A DNA stretch of 64,000 nt from UBA12077 sp963665525 (GTDB lineage Bacteria; Bacteroidota; Bacteroidia; Bacteroidales; UBA12077): contig OY762280.1 of the NCBI GenBank assembly GCA_963665525.1, positions 1,116,001 through 1,180,000 on the forward strand, written 5' to 3'. Shown one piece after another: positions 34,421 to 43,807 of the stretch; within the stretch, counting starts at the first letter, position 1; each line of letters opens with the position of its first letter. Under the pieces are notes generated by a model. It worked only from the letters and a program-made list of their open reading frames with translations, searched no databases and was not told the origin of the DNA. Made by a program: the position numbers and the translations under genes.

Positions 34421-35590
34421 TTAATTTGGGTTAATCACTTTACCCATAAAATAAATTGTTTGAGTACTATTGTTTTTAAGAATAAAAATAAAAGGTTTGT
34501 CTACTTTTACTGATATTTCATCGAGTAAGGCTGTTGTTTTTCTCATCATTACAGCCGTTGCAGCAGCAGCTTCTGTACCTTGCTCGTCAATAGAGATATT
34601 GGCCTTATGAATAACTTTACTGATATATAATTTTTCTTTTGTTGTTATTCCTGAGAAATCTGCTTTATTCGTAAATGCTTCTTTAATTCCCATATCAGCT
34701 AAGGTTTTATTTAAATCGAATTCAGATTCAATATCAAATTTTGGAATTGAAAGACTAATTCTTTTTCTGGTTTTATTATTTAGATATTCATGAAACAGTT
34801 CATTGTTTAAAGTTTTCTCAAGTTTTCTAATTTTTTTGATAGATTTTGGCAGAATAATTAGGAGTGAAACCTTATTATTGGTGTAAGGTATTTCAAACAT
34901 TTGCGCATATTTATTACTATAATAAAAAGTATTTATTGCTCTATTCATATATTCGCTTTGGACATATTCTTTTTTGCCTACCTGAAAATCTCCTTTTGTA
35001 TTTCTATCTTTATTAAACTTACTTTTCCAAGATCCCTTGAAATATAAGGCATTAACTAAGACTAATCGAGTAGAATTATCTATAGCAGAAGGAGCTATCA
35101 GCTTATTAATTTTATTATTTGTAGCCTTTTCAACCCATTGGTTGATATTAAGTCTCGATTTTTCGGGATGATGAATGAAATCGACCTCAAATAGCGACGA
35201 GTTAAAGTACTTCTTGTTAAGCTCTATAAACTCATTTTTTAAACCTAAACCATTTTGTAACCATATTGAGTTCGCATTGTACAATTCAAGACTGCTTTTA
35301 TCCTTATCAAAATAAACTAAGTGTTGATAGTTTTTACAAAACGTTGTAATATCTGTATTAAAATAAAATGTATTGGATATTTGCTCAAATGTATTATTCT
35401 TTGAACCAATGTAGGTCATTGCCATTGCTGAGGTAATGCTGGCGGGAGAGAATATTAAGTTTTCCTGAGTATTTGTTAGTTTTTTATAAATGTCAAATGA
35501 GAACTTATTATTACTATCAATAATTTCTTGTTGAGAAAATAAATTAATTGATATGATGATTAATAATAATGATACAGCTACTTTTTTCAT
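34421..35590 (-). CDS. Serpin (serine/cysteine protease inhibitor)
   Basis: The 389-residue protein has a signal peptide ending before QQEIIDSNN and a full serpin fold: NLIFSPASITSAMAMTYIGS at the start, NALYFKGSW, and the inhibitory hinge EQGTEAAAATAV (about 336-347), whose small residues fit an active inhibitor. Counting from the hinge puts P2-P1-P1' at Lys351-Thr352-Thr353; I recall a Lys-Thr site for miropin of Tannerella, but this should be verified. There is no lipobox, so it is soluble in the periplasm or outside. The protease gene follows after 27 bases, so it may protect the cell from that enzyme during secretion. Confidence 0.93.
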   Translation of the reverse strand: MKKVAVSLLLIIISINLFSQQEIIDSNNKFSFDIYKKLTNTQENLIFSPASITSAMAMTYIGSKNNTFEQISNTFYFNTDITTFCKNYQHLVYFDKDKSSLELYNANSIWLQNGLGLKNEFIELNKKYFNSSLFEVDFIHHPEKSRLNINQWVEKATNNKINKLIAPSAIDNSTRLVLVNALYFKGSWKSKFNKDRNTKGDFQVGKKEYVQSEYMNRAINTFYYSNKYAQMFEIPYTNNKVSLLIILPKSIKKIRKLEKTLNNELFHEYLNNKTRKRISLSIPKFDIESEFDLNKTLADMGIKEAFTNKADFSGITTKEKLYISKVIHKANISIDEQGTEAAAATAVMMRKTTALLDEISVKVDKPFIFILKNNSTQTIYFMGKVINPN

Positions 35591-35810
35591 ATTAACAGAA
35601 TTTAAAAAAGAGTTATTAGTTATTTTGTTGAAATTCTATAAGATCCACTAGCAACAAGCGGTGCAATTTAATAAAATTAAATCAATAAAACTGAACCAAT
35701 GATTTAAAAACAAATAGATTTGTTTTAAATGAATATAATGGATTAATCATGATTGAATTTCTCTTGAATTTGTTATAACTTTAAACATTATTAATTTCAA
35801 ATTTAAAAAT

Positions 35811-36308
35811 ATGAAAAAATATTTCTCGTTGTTGTTTATATGTATGATGACATATTTTACCAATGGTCAAAGTATTTCTTCATATGTGATTGCTTCAGCA
35901 GGAGAATCTGCAGAAGCTGGAGGAATTAGTGTTAGTTGGACACTAGGGGAACTTGCTATTGAAACTTTACAGGATAATTCGGAAACATTAACTTTAACAC
36001 AAGGTTTTCAACAAGGATATTTTGAAATAACATCTATTGGTGAACCATTGTCGAATCATTTCAATTTAAGAATTTATCCTAATCCTGCTCGTGAATTTAT
36101 ATGGGTTGATATGACTTCAGATGAGATTCAAGAAGTAATTGTTGTGATGTATAACCTTGAAGGTAAAGTAGTATATAATAAAAAGCTAACTTTAATAAAT
36201 GGTCCGGAACAAATTGAATTAAACAACATGATGTCATCTCAGTATATTTTGAGAGTAACTGATTCATCTGGTAATATTCTACAAACTTTTAAACTGATAA
36301 AACGTTAA
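35811..36308 (+). CDS. Small secreted protein with T9SS type A sorting domain
   Basis: The 165-residue protein has a signal peptide (1-19), a short N-terminal part with SSYVIASAGESAEAGGISVSWTLGELA, a motif often found in Bacteroidota proteins of this kind, and a type A sorting domain (NLRIYPNPAREFIWVD to FKLIKR) forming the last 80 residues. It is thus mostly a sorting signal with a small cargo of about 65 residues. The function of the cargo is unknown. It is divergent from the serpin gene, with 220 bases between them that hold no other feature I can support. Confidence 0.82.
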   Translation: MKKYFSLLFICMMTYFTNGQSISSYVIASAGESAEAGGISVSWTLGELAIETLQDNSETLTLTQGFQQGYFEITSIGEPLSNHFNLRIYPNPAREFIWVDMTSDEIQEVIVVMYNLEGKVVYNKKLTLINGPEQIELNNMMSSQYILRVTDSSGNILQTFKLIKR

Positions 36309-36458
36309 TAAATAAAACTTATATTCTTTGCGGAATACCGTTGAATTATTATTTTTGTTTCTGATGAAAATCAAAACAGAAATAATTTGATAAAACTTAA
36401 AAATATTTCATAGAGCTTTATTAAGATCATCTTAATAAAGCTTTTTATATAAAAGCGA

Positions 36459-38240
36459 ATGATAACTTTTGATTTAATCATAGTATTTATAGTAATAGTC
36501 TTTATTCTTATATCGCTATATAAAGAGTTATTAAGTGCTTTATATACTTTTATGGCAGCCGTTGTTGTATTAGGTTTTTTCGGAATATTAACCCCAAAAG
36601 AAATTTTAAATGGATTTGCTAACGAGCAAGTAGCAGTAATAATTCTATTATTAATGCTTGGCGATATTATTAGGCAAACTTCGGTTGTTGAAGTTTTATT
36701 TGATAGGATTTTTAAATCGGCAAAAAGCTATAAAGGATTCTTAAGTAGAATGATGCTCATCATTTCTAGTTTTTCGGCATTTTTAAATAACACGCCATTA
36801 GTAGCAGTAATGATGCCTTATGTAAACAGTTGGTGTAAACGAAATGAGATATCACCTTCAAAATTTTTGATGCCATTATCTTTTGCTGCAATATTAGGAG
36901 GGGCTGCAACACTTATTGGTACATCTACAAACCTTATTGTAAATGGTATGGTGGTAGACCAACAAATTATTCCAGGGCTTAAGTCATTGCATATCTTTGA
37001 TTTTGCGTATGTTGGTGTTCCTATGATTTTAGTTGGGTTTTTATACTTGTTAATTTGGGGAGAAAAATTATTACCATCTAAAGCTAATATTTTGGATGAT
37101 TATGATAAAAATAACAGAGAATATCTAGTAGAAGCGGAGATCATAAAGGATTCACAACTTATTGGTAAAACAGTAGAAGAAGCCGGGTTACGAAATTTAA
37201 AAGGATTATTTCTTGTTGAAATTATTCGTAAGTCGTTTAAAATTTCATCGGTAAAACCAAATGTTATTTTACAACAAGAAGATATATTAATTTTTGCAGG
37301 TGATACAGAGCGCATTGCGGATATGATTGATTCTGATCTAGGATTACGATTACCATCAGTTGGAATGCTCCATAAGAAAAAACAAACCGAAATAGTAGAA
37401 ATTGTAATTTCTCATAATTCAGGGATGATAGGAAAATCGGTAAAAGCAATACTTTTTAGAGCAAAGTATGATGCTGCTGTTATTGCTGTGCATAGAAATG
37501 GAGAAAGAATTTCAGGAAAGATTGGAGAGATCACATTAAAAGCAGGAGATGTGTTATTGTTATTTACGGGTGCAGATTTTATTAGTAGGTCTGCTCTTGA
37601 ACAGGATTTTTATTTTATATCAAAAGTTAAAGACTTTAAAAAGCTTGAAGCATATAAAACGTGGACTCTTCTGGGAGGAACGATATTGGTTATATTATTA
37701 GCTGCTTTTAAAGTTGTTTCATTATTTATGGGTTTGATTGTTTTACTAATGGTTATTTTATCTATGAAAATTGCAAATCCAAAAGTATTGCATAAATCGG
37801 TTGATTATAAACTGGCTCTGATAATTGTTATGGCTCTTGCATTAGGTACTGCTATGATTAAATCAAATGCAGCTGAACTCATTGCTGATATTCTAATCAC
37901 AGTATTTTTACCTTTAGGAAAAATAGGATTGCTTTTTGGAATTTATATTATTACCTCATTTTTAGCGGCTTATATAACCAACGTTGCTGCTGTTGCCATT
38001 ATCTTTCCAATTTCATTAACCATGGCATCCAATCTAGGTTTGCCAACGACACCATTTATATTAGTAGTCTCATTTGCTGCTGCTGCTAATTTTATGACAC
38101 CTATTGGTTACCAAACTAATATAATGGTATACGGACCTGGTGCATATTCATTTAAAGATTTCTTTAGAGTAGGATTTCCTTTAACCATTATATATATGAT
38201 AGTTACAATAACGGTTTTAAGTTTATTATATCTTATGTAA
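36459..38240 (+). CDS. SLC13 family anion transporter with two RCK-C domains
   Basis: The 593-residue inner-membrane protein has about eleven helices in two halves around a cytosolic region (about 210-390) with two TrkA-C (RCK_C) domains, the pattern of prokaryotic sodium/sulfate permeases. Each half holds an SNT-type ion and substrate loop: GTSTNLIVNG in the first and TPIGYQTNIMVYGPG in the second. The next gene, cysQ, starts ten bases after its stop, which favours sulfate as the substrate, since CysQ disposes of the nucleotide by-product of sulfate assimilation. Thiosulfate or other anions remain possible. Confidence 0.85.
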   Translation: MITFDLIIVFIVIVFILISLYKELLSALYTFMAAVVVLGFFGILTPKEILNGFANEQVAVIILLLMLGDIIRQTSVVEVLFDRIFKSAKSYKGFLSRMMLIISSFSAFLNNTPLVAVMMPYVNSWCKRNEISPSKFLMPLSFAAILGGAATLIGTSTNLIVNGMVVDQQIIPGLKSLHIFDFAYVGVPMILVGFLYLLIWGEKLLPSKANILDDYDKNNREYLVEAEIIKDSQLIGKTVEEAGLRNLKGLFLVEIIRKSFKISSVKPNVILQQEDILIFAGDTERIADMIDSDLGLRLPSVGMLHKKKQTEIVEIVISHNSGMIGKSVKAILFRAKYDAAVIAVHRNGERISGKIGEITLKAGDVLLLFTGADFISRSALEQDFYFISKVKDFKKLEAYKTWTLLGGTILVILLAAFKVVSLFMGLIVLLMVILSMKIANPKVLHKSVDYKLALIIVMALALGTAMIKSNAAELIADILITVFLPLGKIGLLFGIYIITSFLAAYITNVAAVAIIFPISLTMASNLGLPTTPFILVVSFAAAANFMTPIGYQTNIMVYGPGAYSFKDFFRVGFPLTIIYMIVTITVLSLLYLM

Positions 38241-38249
38241 GACTTAATT

Positions 38250-39044
38250 ATGAATACTAATTTAGATATTGCCATTAAAGCTGCATTATATGCAGGTAAA
38301 GAAATATTAGAAGTTTATCAAACTGATGATTTTAAGGTGAAACTAAAATCGGATGATTCGCCTTTAACTATTGCTGATAAAAGAGCACATAAAGTTATTG
38401 AGCAACAATTAGCAAAAACAAACATCCCGGTATTAAGTGAAGAAGGTAAAAATATACCTTTTGATGAAAGGTCTAAATGGAAGTTATATTGGTTAGTCGA
38501 TCCATTGGATGGAACGAAAGAATTCATAAAACGAAATGGAGAGTTTACTGTAAATATTGCGCTTATCTTGAAAGATACTCCGATATTGGGAGTAATTTAT
38601 GTTCCTGTAACCAAAGATCTTTATTATAGCGATAAAGAAATAGGTGCTTTTAAAGCAATAAACATAGATTCGGAGATTGAGAATTTGGAAATGGCTTTAC
38701 AAATGAGTTTTAAACTGCCCTTTGCGATTGAATCCGATAATTATACCGTGGTGGGGAGTCGTTCGCATATGAACTCCGAAACAGAAGAATTTATTGCTAA
38801 ACTGAAAGAACAAAATGGAGAAATAGAATTTCTGTCAAAAGGAAGCTCTTTAAAAATTTGTATGGTTGCAGAAGGAATGGCAAATATTTATCCGCGATTT
38901 GCACCAACTATGGAGTGGGATACAGCAGCGGGGCATGCGATAGCTTTAGGTTCTGGGTGCACAGTAACACAATCGGATGAGGTAACGCCAGTAGTTTATA
39001 ATAAAAAAGATTTACTAAACCCTTGGTTTATTGTAAAACGTTAG
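38250..39044 (+). CDS. cysQ: 3'(2'),5'-bisphosphate nucleotidase CysQ
   Basis: CysQ removes the 3'-phosphate from PAP, a by-product of sulfate assimilation, giving AMP. The 264-residue protein belongs to the inositol monophosphatase superfamily: metal ligands lie in LSEEGKNIPF and WLVDPLDGTKEFIKRNGEFT, and in PTMEWDTAAGHAI near the end. Length is normal. It forms a two-gene operon with the SLC13 transporter, ten bases apart, so uptake and by-product recycling appear linked. No sulfate adenylyltransferase genes lie next to it. Confidence 0.93.
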   Translation: MNTNLDIAIKAALYAGKEILEVYQTDDFKVKLKSDDSPLTIADKRAHKVIEQQLAKTNIPVLSEEGKNIPFDERSKWKLYWLVDPLDGTKEFIKRNGEFTVNIALILKDTPILGVIYVPVTKDLYYSDKEIGAFKAINIDSEIENLEMALQMSFKLPFAIESDNYTVVGSRSHMNSETEEFIAKLKEQNGEIEFLSKGSSLKICMVAEGMANIYPRFAPTMEWDTAAGHAIALGSGCTVTQSDEVTPVVYNKKDLLNPWFIVKR

Positions 39045-39173
39045 TTTCGATATTTGTAGAAAAGTTAAATATAGTTAAATAAACGCTTTGTATTTTTTAA
39101 TCTGTTTAAGTTTTTGTAATTTCCCACTATATACAAAACTCAAAAATTATTTATTAACTCAAATTTTTAAAGA

Positions 39174-40520
39174 ATGGTTACAATTGGTATTTTATTATTA
39201 ATTGCTGGTCTGATTATGCTATTTTTAAGACCACATTTAAGTGACAAGAATGTATATGAAGGTGATAAAAAGGTAAAATCTCAAGCCCCTTCATTTTTAT
39301 TAATGTTTTCTAAGAAGATTTCAGGTGCTTTAATTATAATAGCCCTATTCTTTATGTTTATTCCTTACATGTTTTTCTTTGCGGAAAGAGGGTATTCATA
39401 TCTACTTGTATTTCCTACCGGAAAAATGAGTGCAGTTATGGAACAAGGTATTAAATGGCGTGGATTTGCAAAAATTGATGAGTGGCAAAAGTACATTGAT
39501 GTTAAAGTTGTAAGTAAAGAAACAGAATCGGATGTTAAAGAGTTAGAAGGTGTAATGCAACCTATTCCTATTCGTTTTATCGATCAGGTAACTGCTAATG
39601 GTCATGTTTCACTAAGATTCGAGTTACCAAAAGATGCAGCATCGTTTATTAATCTTGCTGTGAAGTTCAGAACTATGAGTAATTTGGTAAATAATACTAT
39701 AATTCCTACAGTCAGGGAACAGTTAATTAATACAGGATATATGTTTGCTGCTCAGAATTATATATCTGGTGAATCACAAAGCTTCAGACAAACTTTTGAG
39801 GAACAGTTAAAAGGTGGAACTTATGCTGTTAAAAAACTTGAATCGAAAGATACAGTATATGCTGATATTGATTTAAAAACAAAAAGCCGCAGAATAAAGG
39901 AAATTCAAACAAAATATACTGTTAATAAGATTCTGGAAAATGGTATTCCTAAAAGAATTCCACATGAATTATCTGAAAATAATATTATCGTATCACAGGT
40001 AATTGTTGATAAGATTGATTTAGAAGCTACTTTTAAACAAAGACTAGAAGCTCAACGAGATGAGTCGGCGAAAAGACAGTTGCAACAACAAATGATTGAA
40101 ACGGCTAAGGCTGAACAACAAAGGGTAGTTGCTCAAGGGGAGAGAGATAAAGCAGCAGAACGTGTAGCACAGGAAAAAGAACAAGTGAAAAAGCTTATTG
40201 CTATTGAAACAAAGCTTAAAGAAGAAAGAACAAATAAAGAATTAGCAGCGATAGCACTTGAAACAGAAAGACTAAAAGCGCAACAGAAAAAAGTGGCTGC
40301 TGATGCTCAGTATTATGAAAATGCAAAATTAGTTCAGGCTGGTTTAACACCTCAGGAAAGAGCTGAGTGGGATTATAAAACATCGGTTGGTGTGGCTGCA
40401 GAAATTTCAAAAATTAAATTCCCTGAAACCATGATTACTGCTGATGGAAAAAACGGAACACCACTTGAATCTTTAATTGGTGCAGCGATGGCTAAACAGT
40501 TAACATCAGGTAAAAAATAA
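39174..40520 (+). CDS. SPFH/prohibitin-like membrane protein
   Basis: The 448-residue protein has two N-terminal membrane helices (about 2-18 and 48-72), an SPFH/Band 7 domain (about 85-270), and a long Glu/Lys/Gln-rich coiled coil (about 280-370) such as AKRQLQQQMIETAKAEQQRV, ending in a short tail with GLTPQERAEWDYKTSVGVAAEI. This is the flotillin/prohibitin pattern: such proteins form large ring-shaped assemblies that organise membrane regions or control membrane proteases. The precise role here is unknown. It is followed by a bidirectional terminator and seems monocistronic. Confidence 0.85.
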   Translation: MVTIGILLLIAGLIMLFLRPHLSDKNVYEGDKKVKSQAPSFLLMFSKKISGALIIIALFFMFIPYMFFFAERGYSYLLVFPTGKMSAVMEQGIKWRGFAKIDEWQKYIDVKVVSKETESDVKELEGVMQPIPIRFIDQVTANGHVSLRFELPKDAASFINLAVKFRTMSNLVNNTIIPTVREQLINTGYMFAAQNYISGESQSFRQTFEEQLKGGTYAVKKLESKDTVYADIDLKTKSRRIKEIQTKYTVNKILENGIPKRIPHELSENNIIVSQVIVDKIDLEATFKQRLEAQRDESAKRQLQQQMIETAKAEQQRVVAQGERDKAAERVAQEKEQVKKLIAIETKLKEERTNKELAAIALETERLKAQQKKVAADAQYYENAKLVQAGLTPQERAEWDYKTSVGVAAEISKIKFPETMITADGKNGTPLESLIGAAMAKQLTSGKK

Positions 40521-40537
40521 ACAATTTCATAATATAG

Positions 40538-40566
40538 AAAAAGCCCTTTATTAAAGGGCTTTTTTA
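40538..40566. terminator. Bidirectional terminator
   Basis: AAAAAGCCCTTTA and TAAAGGGCTTTTT form an 11- to 13-bp stem with A and T runs on both sides, at the junction of two convergent genes (SPFH protein and LytTR response regulator). Confidence 0.9.
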
Positions 40567-41295
40567 TTATCCAAATTTTTCTTTAATCTGTTTAGCATAG
40601 CGTCTGCTAATAATATAGGGCTCTTCAATACCCTTTAAATAAACCTTGTAAGAATAATTAAACCATTTTTCTATTTTATCCACATATTCCAAATTAATAA
40701 TGGTAGTTCGATGAATACGACAAAAATAATTTTGTGGTAATCGATTTTCCCATTCTTTCATTGATTTTGAAACCAACCCATGATTAGATTCATTGGTTTT
40801 TATCCTTGTATAATCACCATCGGACTCAATAGAGATTATCGAAGAAACTTTTATAAATGTCAGTTTAGTGCCAATGGTTAAAAAGAGTCTATCATCATAT
40901 TTTAAACCGAATTCAGTATTGTTTTGTTGAGGAATTTCTTGGTCTAATTTGTCAATAGCTTTTTTTAGGCGTTCGTGAGTAATTGGCTTTAATAAATAAT
41001 CCAAGGCATTTACCTCAAAAGCTCTTAGGGCGTATTCATCAAATGCAGTTGCAAAAATCACTTTACCTTGGTAATCAATTCTATTTAAAAGATCAAAACC
41101 CGATTCACCAGGCATTTGAATATCCAGGAAAATTAGATTCGGCTTGTGTTCTTCAATTATTGTAATACCAGAATTAACATCTTCAGCTTCATGAATAGAG
41201 TTTGCAAAATCGTATTCAGAAAGCATGTTAATGAGTTCTTTTCGTGCAAGTCTTTCATCATCAATAACTAAAATATCATATTTATTACTCATCAT
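40567..41295 (-). CDS. LytTR response regulator
   Basis: The ATG at 41295 is chosen because it overlaps the kinase stop by one base (TAATG) and gives a normal receiver start, MMSNKYDILVIDDERLAR; the longer frame start at 41322 would reach into the kinase gene. The 242-residue protein has a receiver domain (about 1-120) with the phosphoacceptor Asp in PNLIFLDIQMPGESG and the Lys in YLLKPI, and a C-terminal LytTR DNA-binding domain (about 140-240) with NYFCRIHRTTIINLEYV. It forms a two-component system with the kinase directly upstream. Targets are unknown. Confidence 0.94.
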   Translation of the reverse strand: MMSNKYDILVIDDERLARKELINMLSEYDFANSIHEAEDVNSGITIIEEHKPNLIFLDIQMPGESGFDLLNRIDYQGKVIFATAFDEYALRAFEVNALDYLLKPITHERLKKAIDKLDQEIPQQNNTEFGLKYDDRLFLTIGTKLTFIKVSSIISIESDGDYTRIKTNESNHGLVSKSMKEWENRLPQNYFCRIHRTTIINLEYVDKIEKWFNYSYKVYLKGIEEPYIISRRYAKQIKEKFG

Positions 41296-42356
41296 TATTC
41301 TTTTATTCCGATTTGTATACACACTATATCTTCTTTTTTATCAATCCACATGAAGTATTTATCCTGATATGCATTCTTTAATCGCTTTTCAACATTTTGT
41401 AAACCTGTACCTGTACCTTCTTTTGGTTCTGAGGATTCAACCCATTTGCCAGAATTACAAATAGTTAAATTTAGCTCATTATCTTTCATAAATGCCTGAA
41501 TAAGTAATTTTAATGGTAATTTACTGGTTTTCATTCCGTGTTTAATAGCATTTTCAATTAATGGATGTAAAAGAAAGCTTAATACATTAAAATTTTGTGC
41601 ACTATCAGATACATTGTATTCTATTTGTAATTTTTCTTCGAATCTCTTTTTTTCAATAGATAAGTAATGTTTGATAGCTTCAAGTTCGCGGCTTAATGGA
41701 ACAAAGGCAATGTCCTTTTGTAAAAGAGAATACCTTAAAAACTCAGATAATTCTGTAATCATTGCCTTAGCAGACTTTTGATTTTCATCAACCAAAGCCC
41801 GAATAGAATTTAAAGAATTAAACAGAAAATGTGGGTTTAATTGATAACGCAACATTTCAAGTTCAGCTCTTTGGGCAAGCATAAGCGCTTCTTCTTTTAC
41901 TTCTTTTTCGGTTTGGTAATCAATCCAAAAACGAATGCCATAATATAAGGTAATCCAACCAAAAAGTAGAAAGAATTGAGAATAGTTTCTTTTTATTAAA
42001 CCTCTAAAATTTAAGGTTTTTCTAAAGAAATCTATTTCTTTTTGATCATATAACGGATAACTAAGAGATAAATCCATTAAATACCATAATATGGTTACAA
42101 CATATACGGTAACTATGAGAATGATTGATATTAAAATGATCGATTTTATCTTTTTTTGAATAAATCTTAGATAGTATCTTAATAGAGAAGTAACAATAAA
42201 TCCAGTTATATAAGTTATGATATTTAAATAAAAAGATTTTAAATCAGGAATAACACCTTTCCCAAAGAAAAATAGCATTGCTATTCCGTATAGAATCCAA
42301 CCAATAGCATTGGCTATCCAAAATAAGCGATTTGTGTTTTTAAGATTTAGTTTCAC
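41295..42356 (-). CDS. LytS-type membrane sensor histidine kinase
   Basis: The 353-residue protein has four predicted membrane helices in its first 150 residues without a large extracytoplasmic domain, then the His_kinase signature LRYQLNPHFLFNSLNSIRAL with the phosphoryl His, and an ATP-binding HATPase_c domain with LIENAIKHGMK and GTGTGLQNVEKRL. This short form is very common in Bacteroidota and pairs with LytTR regulators. It overlaps the regulator gene by one base. The signal is unknown, as the sensor part is little more than the membrane segments. Confidence 0.94.
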   Translation of the reverse strand: MKLNLKNTNRLFWIANAIGWILYGIAMLFFFGKGVIPDLKSFYLNIITYITGFIVTSLLRYYLRFIQKKIKSIILISIILIVTVYVVTILWYLMDLSLSYPLYDQKEIDFFRKTLNFRGLIKRNYSQFFLLFGWITLYYGIRFWIDYQTEKEVKEEALMLAQRAELEMLRYQLNPHFLFNSLNSIRALVDENQKSAKAMITELSEFLRYSLLQKDIAFVPLSRELEAIKHYLSIEKKRFEEKLQIEYNVSDSAQNFNVLSFLLHPLIENAIKHGMKTSKLPLKLLIQAFMKDNELNLTICNSGKWVESSEPKEGTGTGLQNVEKRLKNAYQDKYFMWIDKKEDIVCIQIGIKE

Positions 42357-42453
42357 AAGTAATTACTTTTGATGAAGCTAATATCTTAATAATTTCTGAA
42401 CAATTAAAACTAAAAAGGCTTAACGGTTAAATCTTACGCTGAGTGGTTGGTAA

Positions 42454-42484
42454 TAAAAAAAGGCCGGCTAATTACACCGACCTT
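42454..42484 (-). terminator. Terminator after the isochorismatase-like gene
   Basis: On the minus strand AAGGTCGG and CCGGCCTT (one G-U pair) enclose a nine-base loop and are followed by TTTTTT. It lies 21 bases after the stop of the gene at 42505. Confidence 0.8.
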
Positions 42485-42504
42485 ATAATTGTTATGTATA
42501 GAGT

Positions 42505-43086
42505 TTACTGAGTGTATTTAAACATAAAGTTTAGGTTTTCGTAGCTTACAGAACTCATTATTGTTTCAATGAAATCAGTATGTTCTTTATTAGGGCTAAG
42601 TAGTGCATTTTTAATCATAAAAACATCATAATCGTGGTCGCTGGCACCAACATGAGTTGCTAAAACACACCCTGTAGCACTTAATCCACATAAGAAAACA
42701 GTATTAATTTCTTTTTCTTTTAAAATCTTATCTAAATCTGTTTTTGTGAATGCGTTACCATAATGTTTTATCACCATAGGATATTCTTCTTTTACATTAA
42801 CTTCGGGTACGAACTTAAATTCTTCAGAGTCTTCTGCCGGTCCCCAGTTTTTATCCTGATGATAAACTCTGATAATGGGTAAATTATATTTTTCAAATAT
42901 TGCAATAACAGCATTTATGTATTCGATAGCCATATCTTTATCAGATTCGTCCATCCAACCTATGTAGGCGTTTTGAACATCAATTACGAGTAAAGCAGGT
43001 TTGAGTTCTGGTTTAGCTTCTTCTTGAGCAAATAACATATTTAAGGATAGAAGAAACGACAGGGTAATCAATAATGTTTTTTTCAT
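42505..43086 (-). CDS. Secreted isochorismatase-like cysteine hydrolase
   Basis: The 193-residue protein carries a signal peptide (1-21, ending LFAQ) before an isochorismatase-family domain. The catalytic Asp lies in ALLVIDVQNAY, the Cys in FLCGLSATGCVLATHV, and a Lys in PMVIKHYGNAF; these form the triad of the family, which includes nicotinamidases, ureidohydrolases and true isochorismatases. Most members are cytosolic, so export is a noteworthy feature. The substrate cannot be inferred. It stands alone: 148 bases from the kinase gene and 66 from the end of the his operon. Confidence 0.85.
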   Translation of the reverse strand: MKKTLLITLSFLLSLNMLFAQEEAKPELKPALLVIDVQNAYIGWMDESDKDMAIEYINAVIAIFEKYNLPIIRVYHQDKNWGPAEDSEEFKFVPEVNVKEEYPMVIKHYGNAFTKTDLDKILKEKEINTVFLCGLSATGCVLATHVGASDHDYDVFMIKNALLSPNKEHTDFIETIMSSVSYENLNFMFKYTQ

Positions 43087-43152
43087 AAAGTTCTCGTTTA
43101 AGTTTGTTGTTTAATTTAGTGAATCTTTAAGATGAAGTCAATAAAAATTACC

Positions 43153-43758
43153 CTATTCTGTTTGATGTCTGTTTTTTAGGACATCAACAACGCTTTGTAT
43201 TCCAAAACCTTTTGTAGAAAATAAAACCAGCAAATGATACATTAAATCGGCGGCTTCGTTTAAAAAGAGTTCATCGTTATTATCTTTTGCTTCGATGATA
43301 AGTTCTACTGCTTCTTCGCCCACTTTTTGAGCAATTTTATTAATTCCCTTACTAAAAAGTGTGGTAGTATACGAACCTTTCGGCATATCAATGCGTCTCT
43401 GATCTATAACTTGTTGCAAGTAGTTTAAATCAAAATTTATTGGCAAATTAAAGCAGGTTTTACTTCCAGTATGACAAACCACTCCGGATGGTTGTGCCAA
43501 AATCAGTAATGTATCTTTATCACAATCGGGAATAATTTCCTTTACGTTAAGATAATTGCCACTTGTTTTGCCTTTAGTCCAGAGTTCTTTTCTTGTTCGA
43601 CTATAAAATGTTACTAATTTTTGTTCTAGGGTAATTTTGAATGCTTCTGCATTCATAAAACCAAGCATAAGAACTTCTCGAGAGCTATAATCTTGTATAA
43701 TAGTTGGTATAAGACCGTTTAATTTATCGAAATTTAATTCGTATTTATTTTTTATCAT
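43153..43758 (-). CDS. hisIE: Bifunctional phosphoribosyl-AMP cyclohydrolase / phosphoribosyl-ATP pyrophosphatase
   Basis: This enzyme performs steps 2 and 3 of histidine synthesis. The HisI part (about 1-105) has the zinc and magnesium ligands in PDCDKDTLLILA and GVVCHTGSKTCFN, and the substrate segment FYSRTRKELWTKG. The HisE part (about 110-200) has GINKIAQKVGEEAVELIIEA and the NEAADLMYHLLVLF helix. Length 201 is normal for the fusion. It is the last gene of the his operon, 49 bases after hisF; no clear terminator was seen. Confidence 0.95.
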   Translation of the reverse strand: MIKNKYELNFDKLNGLIPTIIQDYSSREVLMLGFMNAEAFKITLEQKLVTFYSRTRKELWTKGKTSGNYLNVKEIIPDCDKDTLLILAQPSGVVCHTGSKTCFNLPINFDLNYLQQVIDQRRIDMPKGSYTTTLFSKGINKIAQKVGEEAVELIIEAKDNNDELFLNEAADLMYHLLVLFSTKGFGIQSVVDVLKNRHQTE

Positions 43759-43807
43759 AACTATTGGTTTTTAATAAATATGAAGGTTAAAATTGTTAAG
43801 TATTTTA

